64,000 bases of DNA from Symbiodinium natans (GCA_905221605.1 CAJNDS010000135.1:152001-216000); one strand, 5' to 3'; counted from the first letter of the stretch, positions 30,356 to 43,102 are shown. Notes: a model not told the origin generated them from the sequence alone. A program made the numbers and translations.

Positions 30356-30781
30356 ATGAAGCCTTCAGAACCGCCAAGACGTCGAGGGCTACATCTTAGA
30401 TTAGGACCCGGAAAAGGCACTTTTTTTCCATTTTTTGGGGCTGGGGTTCCCTTATCATCCCTCAAAAAGGGTATCCTTTTTGTTCCTAGGTTACTCCTGG
30501 GTCTAGTAGATGCTTTCAAGGTCCAGGCTCGAACTTCGCAGAACCCTAACCCCCCCCCCCCCCCCCTCCCGGTTTGGGCGCCTTGGACCCGGAAATGGCC
30601 TCCATGTGTGTACGTTTCACATCATCTGCAGCAGATTTTCAAAGAGCAGATCTCGTGCGGGATGACGTGGGTCTCAGACTTGCAGATTGCCCCGGCCGCG
30701 CCTCGTACGCAAGAGCGGCCGCCTCTAGTCGTAAGGTACCATCCTGAGCACAGAAGGCCTGTTAGGAGAGGAGTGAGATAA
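30356..30781 (+). CDS. open frame, doubtful
   Basis: 142 codons crossing a C18 tract. The part after 30570 is protein-like in two frames: VYVSHHLQQIFKEQISCGMT here, and LDPEMASMCVRFTSSAADFQ with DLVRDDVGLRLADCPGRASY in the +1 frame ending ~30750. One may be an exon; I cannot choose. Confidence 0.25.
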   Translation: MKPSEPPRRRGLHLRLGPGKGTFFPFFGAGVPLSSLKKGILFVPRLLLGLVDAFKVQARTSQNPNPPPPPLPVWAPWTRKWPPCVYVSHHLQQIFKEQISCGMTWVSDLQIAPAAPRTQERPPLVVRYHPEHRRPVRRGVR

Positions 30782-31008
30782 ACCCTTGAACCCTGAAACC
30801 CTTAACCCCTTAAACCCTTGAACCCTTGAACCCTCGAACCCTTGAGCCCTTAAACCCGTCAACCCTTAACCCTTCACGTGCTAAAAACATTCTCGAGCCC
30901 TTAACCGTTAGCCTTCGAATCCCCAACCCTAAACTACGAATCCCCAAACCTCGAACCAAGCATCGCAGACCCCACCTCCGAAGTAGATCTTTGTACTGCC
31001 TGAGAGAG

Positions 31009-31065
31009 GCAGGGTTTTCGGAGAAGGCTGAAGGTTTTTGTCTTATTGGGTTTCCTAAGGGCTTT
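31009..31065 (+). CDS. candidate exon with GTAAGT donor
   Basis: GAGAG|G then AGFSEKAEGFCLIGFPKGF, ending at a perfect GTAAGT donor at 31066. Phase 0 at both ends, which fits the next candidate at 31145. Confidence 0.5.
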
Positions 31066-31144
31066 GTAAGTCAGTAGGGCTTAGGGAAAGGTGAAGTTTT
31101 AGGCGGAAACTCGAAGCCGCGTAGCCAGAACTCAGAGTTTACAG

Positions 31145-31197
31145 GCCTTCGTAGCCCGGTATGGGCTTCTTCGGTACCTCATCTGCGGCATCACGGA
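31145..31197 (+). CDS. candidate exon, phase-compatible with 31009
   Basis: TTTACAG|G then AFVARYGLLRYLICGITE, GT donor (GTAGCC) at 31198 overlapping an in-frame stop. An intron of only 79 bp separates it from the previous exon. Confidence 0.5.
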
Positions 31198-31390
31198 GTA
31201 GCCAGGTGGGTTGCCACGTCTCGGAAGGTCACTGCCACTTGCGAAACCTACAGAACGTACTAAACCCTCAACCTGCTAAACCTGCTGAACCCCTAGTTTG
31301 TAGGTGGGGGTATACAGCTCTTACCCGAAACCCTAAACCTTAAGCCCGAACCCCTAAGCCCTGAACCCTAGACCCGAAACCCTAACCCGG

Positions 31391-31459
31391 CCTTGTACTT
31401 CTTATATAAGTACTTTGAGGCCCGAGTATATAATAATCAGGTAGTTGGACCCTTAGGGT
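31391..31459. mobile_element. family 3 palindrome, right part
   Basis: AAGTACTTTGAGGCCCGAGT … ATCAGGTAGTTGGACCCTTA. Confidence 0.65.
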
Positions 31460-31764
31460 AAGGGAATCCTACGGTTTGGGGGGGGGTCATTTTGGAGGTC
31501 CCCTATTTTCGTAAACATCCCATGTTGGCCCCAAGCCCCCTACAGCCCCCCAGAACCCAAAGCTCGAAAACCCGAAGCCGCAAGACCGGCCGCGTCTAGC
31601 ATCCTCAGCTCCTAACCTCCCACACCCCTAAACACCCTAAACCCTAAGTACCCTAAACCTCTGAGTGCCCTCCCTAAACCCTAAACCCTAAGCCCTAAGC
31701 CCTAAACCCTAAGCCCTAAACCCTAAACCCTAAACCTTAAACCCTAAACCCAAACCCTCCTAAG

Positions 31765-31887
31765 CCCGACAACTCCGATGCCCACGGCGCCTTTGTCTTA
31801 GCCGTGGGCCTCGTCAGTGGCCCTGCAGTGACTTCACGTTGGCATGCCCCGACTCTCACGAACATGCCATTGAAGCCTCGCTGGGTT
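31765..31887 (+). CDS. open segment, probable exon
   Basis: A 41-codon frame: PDNSDAHGAFVLAVGLVSGP, AVTSRWHAPTLTNMPLKPRW. It lies between telomeric arrays and ends where the array begins. Several GT/GC points inside could be the true donor. Not recognised. Confidence 0.35.
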
Positions 31888-31970
31888 TAGGGTTTAGGAT
31901 TTCAGGTTTAGGGTTTAGGGTTTAGGGTTTAGGGTTTAGGGTTTAGGGTTTAGGTTTAGGGCTACCAGTC

Positions 31971-32043
31971 CATGAATAGGGATCATAGTACTCCGTAATA
32001 TATTCCCTACTAAGGACTGTTAGTATAAGGGGGGACATCCCAA
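31971..32043. mobile_element. family 1 palindrome, left end lost to telomeric repeat
   Basis: GGTTTAGGGCT|ACCAGTCCATGAATAGGG; right half complete to GACATCCCAA. Confidence 0.85.
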
Positions 32044-32371
32044 CCCTAAACCCTAACCCCTAAACGCTAAACCCTAAACCCTGAACCCCTACTTAGGAAA
32101 ATTGTTCAAAGGGTTTATAAGGGTTTAGGGTTTAGGGTTTAAGTTTAGGGGTTCAGGGTTTAGAGCTTAGGGTTTAGGGGCTTTAGGTGTAGGGTTTAGG
32201 GTTTAGAGGGTTTATTGGCCCCCGGCCCCGCCCCCTTCCAGCTTCCCACGATAGGGGCGAACCAGGTTGTGGGGGTTTAGGGTTTAGGGTTTAGGGTTTA
32301 GGGTATAGGGTTTAGGGTTTAGGGTTTGCTGAGCCTAAACCCGAAACCTTAAACCCTATAAACCCAAACTT

Positions 32372-32521
32372 AGTCCCATCCATGCTCTTTTGCTTCACGG
32401 CTGTGTTCAGCAGAGCGGTCCCGTGGGGGTGCGCAGAGATGTAATTCTAGAGGACTGTTCTCGGTGTGGACTTTGGATTGGAGAACCTAGAAGCCCTAGA
32501 ACGTCTGAAAGCCCACCCTGA
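32372..32521 (+). CDS. open segment, probable exon
   Basis: About 49 codons with stop TGA: HALLLHGCVQQSGPVGVRRD, VILEDCSRCGLWIGEPRSPR. The alternating VILEDC-CGLWI pattern resembles a beta-helix rung, but I cannot assign a family. Confidence 0.4.
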   Translation, partial: SPIHALLLHGCVQQSGPVGVRRDVILEDCSRCGLWIGEPRSPRTSESPP

Positions 32522-33036
32522 AAGCCACCCTAAACCCGAAACCCTAAACCCTCCACTTCGTGCCTTATGCGCTGAGTCCTAAGCGCTTTAAGGGCTGGGA
32601 TCTTTCTTCCCTAAACCCTAAACCCTGAACCCGAAACCCTTGAAACTCCTGGAGGCCCCTTCGGTGTTAGGAAGGATCTCGCTGACCGTCACATGGGGGG
32701 TTTAGGGTTTAGGGTTTAGGGTTTAGGGTTTAGGGTTTAGGGTCTAGTGTTTGGTCTGAAAAAGGCTCCCCAAACCCCCCCCCCCCCCAACTAGAGAACC
32801 CTAGTCAAAACCGTATGTCCTGAACCCCAACCCCTTTATCATCCTTTTGGGGGTGCCTATATATATAGTCAGAACGGCACCGTCTAAGAAAGGATCCCCT
32901 CCCCCAACTAAGGAACACTAGTTTAAACCCTAAGCCCTCAGCCCTAAACCCTAAGCCCTAAGCCCTAAACCCAAAACCCTAAACTCTAAACCTCTCTTTC
33001 ATATATAATTTAAATGGTCATTCGGTCGAAAAAAAA

Positions 33037-33240
33037 GACCTTGCCCAGTAAAAAAATGACCTTGCCCAGTAACAGGGTTACTGTGCAAGGTCATTTTTTT
33101 GCTGGGCAAGGTCATTTTTTTACTGGGCAAGGTCATTGTTTTACTGGGCAAGGTCATTGTTTTACTGGGCAAGGTCATTTTTTACTGGGCAAGGTCATTT
33201 TTTTACTGGGCAAGGTTTTTTTTTACTGGGCAAGGTCGTT
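33037..33240. repeat. 22-bp minisatellite with internal inversion
   Basis: GACCTTGCCCAGTAAAAAAAT units (33037-33075) flip to ACTGGGCAAGGTCATTTTTTT units (33077-33240) around AACAGGGTTACTG. The array can fold into a long hairpin. Confidence 0.95.
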
Positions 33241-33342
33241 CTATAAGCGACATGTTTTCCTAATGTTGTGGAATTCTTTGGGCGGGTCGGTATTTTCCTG
33301 GAGTAATTGCTTGACTAGTGAATGCTTGGACTTGAGATGCTG

Positions 33343-33447
33343 AACCCTAAACCCTAAACCCTAAACCCTAAACCCTAAACCCTAAACCCTAAACCCTAAA
33401 CCCTAAACCCTAAACCCTAAACCCTAAACCCTAAACCCTAAACCCTA
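33343..33447 (-). repeat. interstitial telomeric array
   Basis: About 15 perfect CCCTAAA units. Confidence 0.95.
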
Positions 33448-33800
33448 CCAGATCCAGAGTCCACTCGTACATAGGGACGCCAGCGTCGGACGTCTCTCTG
33501 CTAGCTCGACCGGGACTTGGCGATGAGGGAAGAAGAGGACTTTCCAGATGCTTAAGGTTTAGGGTTTAGGGTTTAGGGTTTAGGGTTTAGGTTTTAGGGT
33601 TTAGGGTTTAGGGATGAGCGTTCAGGGTTTAGGGTTTGCCCTAAACCCTAAACCCCAACGTCATCCTGACAAAAGACCTAAGCGCGTGGAAAGCTTTCAG
33701 GACAGGGTCCAATCCTACGCCAACAAGACTATGTTGTGAAAAGTGTCATGCAGGCATGAGGGTGTAAGCCCTAACCTACATACGTTTTTGTTTCTTTCAG

Positions 33801-33871
33801 GATTCGAACCCCAAGACAGCCAATATGCACAGGAGTCAGAACCCGAAAAAGTGCGGGCCAACGCCTACCCT
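33801..33871 (+). CDS. candidate exon with classic acceptor
   Basis: A strong pyrimidine tract (TTTTTGTTTCTTTCAG) precedes GA then FEPQDSQYAQESEPEKVRAN and AYP, ending at GTATAC. Best-looking acceptor in the window. Acidic, probably disordered segment. Confidence 0.5.
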
Positions 33872-34286
33872 GTATACATAAGCCCCATAAGCCCCGTAAA
33901 CCCTACACGCCCCATAATGCAAGCGCGGAACCATGGACCCTTCGTCGCTTGTTTATAAGGATCCGAAGCATATAAGGGTCTATATAACAAGGGGGCTTAC
34001 ATTTAGGGCCCATACTTGGAGCCTTAGACATTAAAAGCCTGATTAGCCGTATAAACCCTAGAAGCCCCTCACCTTCCTGAGCCCGCCGGTCTCGTACTTG
34101 TTTTACTTGGGAGCTCAAGAAGAGCAATCCCAGCTCAGTCAGGAAAGGCGCCGGAAGGTTCGGGTCTCTTGTGTGTAGGGTTTCGGGTTCAGGGTGTAGG
34201 GTTTAGGGTTTATAAGCCCTAGGGTTTAGGGTTCAGGGTTCAGGGTTTCGGGTTTCGGGTTTAGGGGTTCTGGGTTTCCATTTCAG

Positions 34287-34394
34287 AGAGTGCATGTCAG
34301 GTATGCCAGGACCTTGAGAGCGCCAGCTGTTTCAGGAGTTCTGCAGTCTGCACTAGCTCGCGACTTGTTTGGTGAAGGCTTGCGCTTCAAATGA
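34287..34394 (+). CDS. candidate terminal exon
   Basis: CCATTTCAG then RVHVRYARTLRAPAVSGVLQ, SALARDLFGEGLRFK and TGA. The opposite strand is also open here, as the tail of a repeat-derived poly-Val frame. Confidence 0.35.
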   Translation, partial: RVHVRYARTLRAPAVSGVLQSALARDLFGEGLRFK

Positions 34395-34436
34395 AGTGGT
34401 TGGACAAGCATATGGATACATGATACATTCTGATTC

Positions 34437-35520
<1,084 letters not shown>

Positions 35521-36167
35521 TCATTATCATTACTATTACTACTACCATTTCTATTCTTGTTCTTATTATATTTTGATTGGTAGTGTAATTGTTACTCTTC
35601 TGGTTTTTACTATTGCTAGTGTTGTTTGGATTCGTCCCACCTTAATCTGTAGTATATGAGGACCAGCATGAATATTATTTCTGCTTTCTCTTCATAGCTA
35701 GCAGCTGACAAAAAGGCAGGTTTTTGATTTTGGGTTTCTCGGGCCCTTACTCAGGATGAGGGTTTAGTGTTTCGGGTTTCGGCTTTAGTGTCTTTATGGT
35801 TTAGGGGACTCGAAGTTAGCAAAACCACATCTGAGCCTTTGCCTCGTTTCGCGAAACCGCCGCCGCCTCCGAGAAGCATTGACCTCTACCTCTCCAGGCT
35901 CTGAATCATGGCTCCCGGTCACTTTACGGGGAGGAACCTGAGGTTTAGGGTTTAGGGCTAGGGTTTAGGGCTTAGGGCTTATTCCGGTTGTCTAGGGCTG
36001 CTTCCTGGTAGGCTGTAAGCACCATAAGCTTCTGGGAGAGGTAAAGAGGATCGGTCTCCAACACGGGTCCAAAAATGACGTTTGACCGGTTGAGCGAGGC
36101 TGGCCCTGGCTCACGCGTCCGTCGCCCCCCCCCCCCTCTCTCTGCAGCGCCCATAGGAATTATTGTT

Positions 36168-36271
36168 GGGGCTTTACGAAAACAGGGGGCCCCTTTACAT
36201 AGAGATAGTAGTAGGATTCCCTTATCGCAAGGACCCCAATATAAGGTACCCCGAATTTCGGAAACCTCCAT
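36168..36271. mobile_element. family 5 palindrome
   Basis: GGGCTTTACGAAAACAGGGG … AAGGTACCCCGAATTTCGG, AAACCTCCA. Confidence 0.75.
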
Positions 36272-36982
36272 TTCTTCATGTTTAAAGTAAAGCCGAAGGG
36301 AATATACTAAGCATATACTTTCTATGAAGGTTCTAAAAGGGGAGTATAGCTCTAAGGCCTTCGCCAATCGAAGGTCTGGTTTTGTGGCTCAGGAGCATCT
36401 CAGAGTTGCCACCTTAGGAATCATTTGAATATTCAGAATATGCAAATACTTTATGAATCAATTTCTAAGGGGAGGATAGTTCCTGTATAGAATATCCTGG
36501 CTTCTGGCATTTGGTTCTCTGGATGTTTCAGGAAGTATCTGGCCGCCGTGGTACGGAATCCCTAGCGCCTGCAGGGCGCTGCGAATTTTGGTTTTCCGGT
36601 TTAGGGTTTAGGGCTTAGGGTTTCGGTTTAGGGCCTTGGCCTGTGTTCAGCACTGCGCTTTTCAGGGTTAGGTTGAAGGTTTCAGGAGGCACCAGGGATG
36701 GGGGCTGCAGGGTTTAAGGTTCAGGGTTTGGCTGACTTAGGGGCAGGGATCGGGTTTCGGAGGGAAGCTGCGCTTGGCTTTAGTTGTTTACTGCATATCG
36801 GTTTAGGTTTTAGGGTTTAGGACTTGTTTTTGGGCGGGGGGGGGGTGGGGGGTGCCGGGGGGAGGGGCCAGGGCGGAGGGGGGAGGGGGGAGGGGGGAGG
36901 GCCTCAAACCCTGAGATCTTGAAAGTTTGCTCTGCCAGCACTAAAGCCTAAACCCTAAACCCTAAACCCTGGAAAAATCCAG

Positions 36983-37213
36983 GGAGAGCGATTTCATTCG
37001 TCTAGGCCAGGTTCGAGGCTTCGGGATGTCGAGTTGTCAGGGTTTCAAGGCGACGCGTCGCAGAGCCAAAAGCTTTGCGCGGAGGTGCTGCTGCACTCAG
37101 CCTTTGTAAAGCTGTTTGTGCTTCAAACCCTGCGAAGACTTGCAACTAAAGATGGACGTGGCGCAAGAAAAGGCTGGCTAAGCCCTACGGGAGTGGGCGC
37201 CCCCTCCCCCTAA
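36983..37213 (+). CDS. longest non-repetitive exon-like frame of this part
   Basis: ATCCAG|G then 76 codons to TAA: GERFHSSRPGSRLRDVELSG, FQGDASQSQKLCAEVLLHSA, FVKLFVLQTLRRLATKDGRG. It has no ATG near its start, as expected for an internal or terminal exon. Strong helix-forming composition in the middle. Product not recognised. Confidence 0.45.
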   Translation, partial: GERFHSSRPGSRLRDVELSGFQGDASQSQKLCAEVLLHSAFVKLFVLQTLRRLATKDGRGARKGWLSPTGVGAPSP

Positions 37214-37314
37214 ACCCGAAACCCAAAGCCCAAAGCCGCCTCTGCATCCTAAAGGGTTCGCTACAAAGGCCCTAATAAACCCTGGGTCCCGGGTTTAGGG
37301 TTTAGGGTTTAGGG

Positions 37315-37425
37315 TTGGGATGTTCCCCCCTCAGACTTACAGTCCTTAATGGGGGCTACAATGGGGGGGGGGGGGGGTACTATAATCCCTATTAAGGACT
37401 GTTAGTATAAGGGGTAACATCCCAA
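37315..37425. mobile_element. family 1 palindrome inside telomeric repeat
   Basis: Full element with a G15 tract at the centre; TTTAGGG lies directly on both sides. Confidence 0.85.
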
Positions 37426-39268
37426 GTTTAGGGTTAGCTATCTGGGTCACAGCTGTCGCCCCCTCCAACGCCCTAAGCTGCGAAGCCCCAGCACTCCTTC
37501 ACACCTCCGTTGGTTTAGAGTTTGGGGTTTAGGGTTGGCTTGGTTGTTGTTACGTTCTCTCACTCGACCTCACTCGCTCCCTCTCTGTCCTCCCTGCCTG
37601 TCTGTGTACCAGACAGGCTATGCTCCCTTGTGCCTGTCGGGTGTTCGCACTTGGCACCACTTCAGGGATGAGCAAGACAGAAGCCTAACTAGCTACCACG
37701 ATCATCCCAACTACTAACACCTACTACAAACTCCCACATAGTAGCCTGAACCCATCTGCCTCAACCCTAAGCCCTAACTAAATCCTGAACCTTGAGACCC
37801 TAATCCACCTGACTCGACATCTACGAATTCCACATAGTAGCCTGAACCTGCATTATAACCCTGAGCCCAAAACCCTGAAACCCTAAAGCACCTGAGGGGG
37901 TTCGGGTACTCGACATGGGTGTTCTGTGGGCGCAGACCCTTTTGCTGACCTTCAGCACACAGGTGTACCCGTAGGCTCCCATGCCTTGAGCTCCCCTGAA
38001 CTTCACGGTTTTCCACAGCCTTCTCTGAGGTGTAAAGAGGGTTTATGTAGGGTTTTATATGGGGTTTATATAGGGTTTATGTAGGGTTTATACAGGGTTG
38101 ATATAGGGTTTCGGGTTTCGGGTGTCGGGTTTAGGGTTGCCCAAGGTTGGGCAGCGAGAAAGCACCCGGGCAAAGTCAGAGCCAAACCTCCGCAACAATT
38201 CGCACACACACCTGACACCCTCAACGCCTCAAGAGCACAACCCCCCACCTCCATTGAAGTCCCATCCTAACACCACTCAACCCGAAACCCTAAACCCTAA
38301 ACCCTTAAACCCGAAACCTCTCGGCCTCTGCTATGAGCAATCCTGGTGCTCCAGCCTCTTGGCTCAGCCGAGTCGCTAAACCCAAAACCCTCTTCCTCAA
38401 TGGGTTTAGGGTTGAAGGGTTTAGGGTTTAGGGTTTAGGGGTTAGGGGTTAGGGGTTAGGGGTTAGGGGTTAGGGGTTTGGGGGTTTAGAGCCTAGGGCT
38501 TAGGGTGAGGGTAAACACTTTCCACACACGGTGGAGTCTTATTGTTTTTGTTTTGGGGGGTGGGGGGAGGTACACAGATGCAAAAAAAGCCCAAACCACA
38601 ATGGTGGTAGACACAAGGCATGACCCCCGTTAATGGGGTAGCCGTTGTAGTAGCTTAGGATGCCAAACACGGTCTAGGGATTCCAGCTTGGCCCTGTCAG
38701 AGTTCAAAGCCCACACCCTTGCACCCTTGCCCTAAACGATCGTCACACTCCTAAACCCTAAACCCTAAACACCCTGAAGCCTAAACCCCGTCAGTTTGGG
38801 TGGATACCGCTTAACCTTGCAAAGCTCCATGCGGGGGGGGGGGGGGGGGGGGGGGGGGGGTGAAAGGGTTGGAAGGGATATAGTGTTCCTACCAGAAAGA
38901 TTATCGTATTTTGGAGGGGGAGGGGGGCAGGGGGGGTTCGGGGTTACCCCTTATTCGACCCTAAACCCTAAACCCTAAACCCTAAGACCTAAACCCTAAA
39001 CCCTAAACCCTAAAAAGCTTTTGAACTCCGGGGCTCAGGGTTTCAATCTACGAATTTTGGGGCCTGTGGGGTCTGGGCGTTAGGCTTTCGGGGTTGACGT
39101 ACTGTTTATGCGAGATCGGCCCATAGGATATCTTTCCTTTTCCTTACTGAGCTAAACCCAAACCCGACACCCTCAATCCAAAAAAACATAAACCCTAAAC
39201 CCTAAACCCTAAGCTTTAAGGCCTAAACCCTAAACCCTAAACCCTACCCCTAAACCCGAAACCCTCAG

Positions 39269-39312
39269 TTATGTTGAGCCCACTGGGTCGCGAGCTGCTT
39301 CTGCCAGACAAG
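39269..39312 (+). CDS. candidate exon
   Basis: ACCCTCAG then TT ATG: MLSPLGRELLLPDK up to GTCTGA at 39313. The ATG could be an initiator. Confidence 0.35.
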
Positions 39313-39905
39313 GTCTGAGCCGAAGTTCGATCCCGACCTCAGGCGGGTTTGGGGTTTAGGGTTCAGGGTTTAGGGTTTAGGGTTTAGGGTTTAGGGTTTA
39401 GGGTTTAGGGTTTAGGGTTTGGGGTTCAGCGTTTCGGGTGTAGGGTTTCAGGTTCTAAGGTTTAGGGTTTAGGGTTCATGGTTCGCTGGGGTTGCCTCGA
39501 AAATTCGGTGTTGGGGTTGAAAGGGGGCGGCGTTTAGGATTCGAAGTTTAGGAAAGTTCCGGCCGCTGTACCCGTAAAAAGAACTCCACAAACCCAAAGA
39601 CGGCCAGAGTCAAGCCCAGCAAAGGTCTTGAGCCGAAGGGTTTGAGGGTTTAGGGTTTAGGGTTTAGGCTTTTCCATCTTTCTTTTCTACGGTACCCTTT
39701 CTGGGTCGGTGCATGATGACGCAACGGTGCCGGTCTGATACCCCGTGCTTTCAAGCCATCATTTTGTGTGACAAGCGCAGAGTACTTTGGGACAGCTCGA
39801 AGAATCCCTAAACCCTAAACCCTAAACCCTAAACCCAAAACATAGGGCTCCGTGGTCTCAAATAGGAACCCCCGGAGATGGGACCGAACTTTATGACTAA
39901 CGGAC

Positions 39906-40130
39906 TTGTCAACGGAGGGTGGGAGAAGTCCATGCACATTAGGGTTTAGGGTTCCTACTGCCCTTCAATCGGGCCTCAGTCAGAGTATGCCAGAGGCCGG
40001 GTTTCGGGCCACACTTCTCAGGGCGGGCTTGGGGTTATACCTCTGTATCGCCTTGATGAAATCACGATGCTTTTCTGTAGCCCTACTTACAACTGCCTAC
40101 AACCACCCTAACCTTCAAGTGGGGCACTGA
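39906..40130 (+). CDS. open frame, possible terminal exon
   Basis: The frame past the telomeric stretch reads ALQSGLSQSMPEAGFRATLL, RAGLGLYLCIALMKSRCFSV, ALLTTAYNHPNLQVGH and a stop. It is hydrophobic enough for one membrane segment. The left part is telomere-derived and should not be counted. Confidence 0.3.
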   Translation: MSTEGGRSPCTLGFRVPTALQSGLSQSMPEAGFRATLLRAGLGLYLCIALMKSRCFSVALLTTAYNHPNLQVGH

Positions 40131-40520
40131 ACACAGCGGCGCAGTGCGGGAGTTGGTTTATTTGCCAACTCTTACATACTTCGTACAACCTACACGAACA
40201 GCCTATTTCAGTTTAACTTACTGGGAGAAGGTGTGGCTCGGATGGCTCCGTGTTGGTTGAGGCTTCAGGGCTGCGGGCTTTCTATCTACACAAAGGCTTG
40301 AGGGGTATGGGGTTCAAGATTCTACCGTGCTGGAGGCCAACGGCTTTTGGCAGACGTTCGTCACCTCAACCTTTTCAACTCTAGACTCTAAACCCTAAAC
40401 TTGCAGGACCCTACACCCTAAGCCAAACCCTAATCCCAAAATGAATGCCCCTAAACTTTAAACCTTAAACCCTAAACCCTAAATCCTGCACAGCTCTCGC
40501 ATCCTCCAAGCTTGTCCCAG

Positions 40521-40564
40521 GCAATGGGCGCAACCGCAAGTGATCTTGATCGATGCAGTCTTGC
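40521..40564 (+). CDS. candidate exon, unidentified
   Basis: TCCCAG|G then QWAQPQVILIDAVL, GC donor (GCAGGC) at 40565. The same frame stays open to about 40650 (RRPHRRNIICRYVTILHVLY). Confidence 0.4.
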
Positions 40565-41030
40565 GCAGGCCCCACCGCCGCAACATAATATGCCGCTACG
40601 TCACTATACTACATGTTTTGTATATGAACCCTAAACCCTAAACCCTAAACCCGAAACCGTTTGTCCATGTTTGGGGGTCCCAGGTTTAAGAAGGGCACAC
40701 GGGTTGCACACCCGCGAAACATACCCCGAAACATACCCCATAACATAGCCCCGGAAATTGCAGGTAAAGTAGCTCAGGATGCCGCGAAACATACCCGATA
40801 CATACCCCAGAAACATACCCGCGAAACATTCCAAGATCCCAACACCTGTCCCCCCCATTTTCGAACAAATCCATACATATATATATATATAATTCAAATA
40901 CATATATACATATGTTTGTTCACTTTTTTACTTATTGTTGTAAATGTACTCTTGCTAGTGTCACTGCGTTATGTATTCTTTATCGGTATATTTCTTCCTG
41001 TATCCTCAACGCCGCAAGAAAAACTCTAAG

Positions 41031-41108
41031 ATGGCGATAGCAGACGAGGACGCGTTGTCGTTAGCTGCCTCAGTCCGTAGGCCTTTGAGAGCAAATCGCA
41101 AGCCTTAA
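41031..41108 (+). CDS. small ATG-initiated frame
   Basis: ATG after CTCTAAG; MAIADEDALSLAASVRRPLR, ANRKP, TAA. It may be a first exon read past its donor; an internal AG|G at 41048 is also possible. Confidence 0.3.
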   Translation: MAIADEDALSLAASVRRPLRANRKP

Positions 41109-41211
41109 GTTTAGGGTTTAGGGTTTAGGGTGTAGGGTTTAGGGTTTAGGGTTTAGGGTATAAACCCTAAACACTACATAAACCCTTCTTGTGGGTGTCT
41201 CATGTATGACA

Positions 41212-41307
41212 ATGCCTCGTCGCGATTGCAAGTGTTTGCAGTCCCAAGTCCTCTCAAGACGCGCCCATGGTGGAAGATTCGCAGGGGCTACAAACCCGAA
41301 ACCCTAG
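41212..41307 (+). CDS. small ATG-initiated frame
   Basis: MPRRDCKCLQSQVLSRRAHG, GRFAGATN, then telomere-derived codons and a stop. No clear donor. Confidence 0.25.
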   Translation: MPRRDCKCLQSQVLSRRAHGGRFAGATNPKP

Positions 41308-41314
41308 CTTGTGT

Positions 41315-41349
<35 letters not shown>

Positions 41350-41497
41350 AGTAAACCCGGCCGTGTGTTGGTTTAGGGGTTGGGTTTAGAGTTTTCACTG
41401 AGGAGTGGAACTAGGGCTAAGGGGGTGAAGGGTTTTAGTTCTGTGGCTTCAGGGTTTTGTCCAGCCCTGAAATTCCAAGCCCTGAACCTTTTGCCAG

Positions 41498-41564
41498 GTG
41501 GCCTGGTCCCTGCCACAGCATGAGAGCAACAACGCCTGGTGCAACTACCTCACGTCGCGCTACG
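41498..41564 (+). CDS. candidate exon, unidentified
   Basis: TTGCCAG|G then VAWSLPQHESNNAWCNYLTS and RY, GC donor (GCCCTT) at 41565. Trp/Asn-rich and clearly protein-like. Family not recognised. Confidence 0.5.
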
Positions 41565-42182
41565 GCCCTTGTCTCGGCTTACTTTGAACACCAGGGTTTA
41601 GGGTTTAGGGCTTAGGGTTTAGGGCTAGGGTTTAGGGTTTAGAGCTTAGGGTTTGGGGCTTACCAAACAGGGCACCCTTTGTATTCCTACTCCTGGGTCT
41701 AGTTGAGGTCATTTCCGGAATGAGAGACTACAGTAGGTACGCCCTTCGGACATGTTATGTTTTTCACTTATCTTGGTCCTTGTTGGCTATAATTTTATAC
41801 TTTCGTTATGATAAAAACGCAATAAGGATTAAACATGATAATTTTAAATATAACCCCAACACCCACTTATTGGGTTCAAGAGGATGAAAAAATTAGGATG
41901 TTTTCGAAGGGTTTTAGGGGCCATCCTACGAAAAGTAGCAAATGGTGTTTAGAGCTTTAGGGTTTAAGTGCTTACCCGAAACGCTAAGTCTATTATTAAG
42001 GCTTTAGTGTTTAGGTTTTGGGGCTCTAGACTGGGAGCTGAACCCGAAATCCTAAACTCAAGAGGACCTAGGGGTGTTTGGGCTGCTGTACTGTTATAGC
42101 CCTCACGCTGAACCCTAAACCCAAACCTTAAGCCCTTTACCCTTTACAGAACCCGAAGCCCTGAGCCCGAGACTCACAGCTG

Positions 42183-42275
42183 ATTCTTGGTGCTGGCGCT
42201 CACAAAGGTTTCGGCTACTCCGTCACAGGGGTGGCGGCATCTTTGGCGCTGCCCAGGCACCGCAATGAACTTTAA
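42183..42275 (+). CDS. possible terminal exon
   Basis: ILGAGAHKGFGYSVTGVAAS, LALPRHRNEL, TAA. Open from an uncertain left boundary. Confidence 0.3.
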   Translation: MLGAGAHKGFGYSVTGVAASLALPRHRNEL

Positions 42276-42425
42276 ATCAGCCCTAAACCCTCAGGGTTTG
42301 AATTCCAAACCAAAAATCCTAAATCCTTAACCGTAAACGCCAAACCCTAAACCCTAAATCCTAAACACTAAACCCTACATAAGGTTTCACTTTTAGAGGC
42401 TTCGGCTTCGGGGTTGAGGGTGCAG

Positions 42426-42452
42426 GGACAATTTTCGGCAAGCTTTGGGCAG
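42426..42452 (+). CDS. candidate micro-exon with GTAAAT donor
   Basis: GGTGCAG|GG then TIFGKLWA, ending CAG|GTAAAT. The frame reads on into GKFAVTFEL if unspliced. Confidence 0.35.
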
Positions 42453-43102
42453 GTAAATTTGCTGTCACTTTCGAATTAGGGTTTAGGATTTAGGATTTAG
42501 GGTTTAGGGTTTAGGGTTGCCAGATAACTAGACCCTGCTGTAGGGGGGGGGGGGGGGTGTCATGAGTGATGAAGGGCCCAGCAGCTTGAAGGAGGCTCAC
42601 ACTTGACTTTGGCACTTTGGGGCTGGGACTTCGGGGTTCTCACTTTTTGTCGTTTAGGGTTTAGGGTGTAGGGTGTAGGGTTTAGGGTGGGTTTAGGGTT
42701 TAGGGTTTACGGTTTAGGGTTTGGGGTTTGGGGTTTAGGGTTTAGGGCGCCCAAAAGCTAGGACACCGTAACGCGACCTCACACGTGCGCACATGCTCGG
42801 GAGGCCCTGAAAGTAGGTTTGGGGTTTAGGCTTTAGGATTCTTTGCCCTTGCTGTGGGGTTCCCGTCTCCAAAAAAGAAGCCGCGCACGGACACCGCTGC
42901 GCAGGCATGTGGCCACAGAAGGGCTGCACGCGGGGGCAGAAGGCTGCTATGAAGATTCATACATGGTGGTGGGCATGCTCCAGCTCGGCTTTGAGTCGAC
43001 GGCTAGGCACTGGCAGTCAGCGCAGCGCCAAGATGTCGTTCTACTCCGGCCGACATTAACCATCAGCAGGACAGGACATGTGATCCGAGTCGCGACGGCG
43101 AG

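Noticed and set aside
37880-38020. Minus-strand frame with GAYGYTCVLKVSKRVCAHRT
   Set aside because: The + strand (VRVLDMGVLWAQTLLLTF) is open over the same bases; no homology to choose between them.
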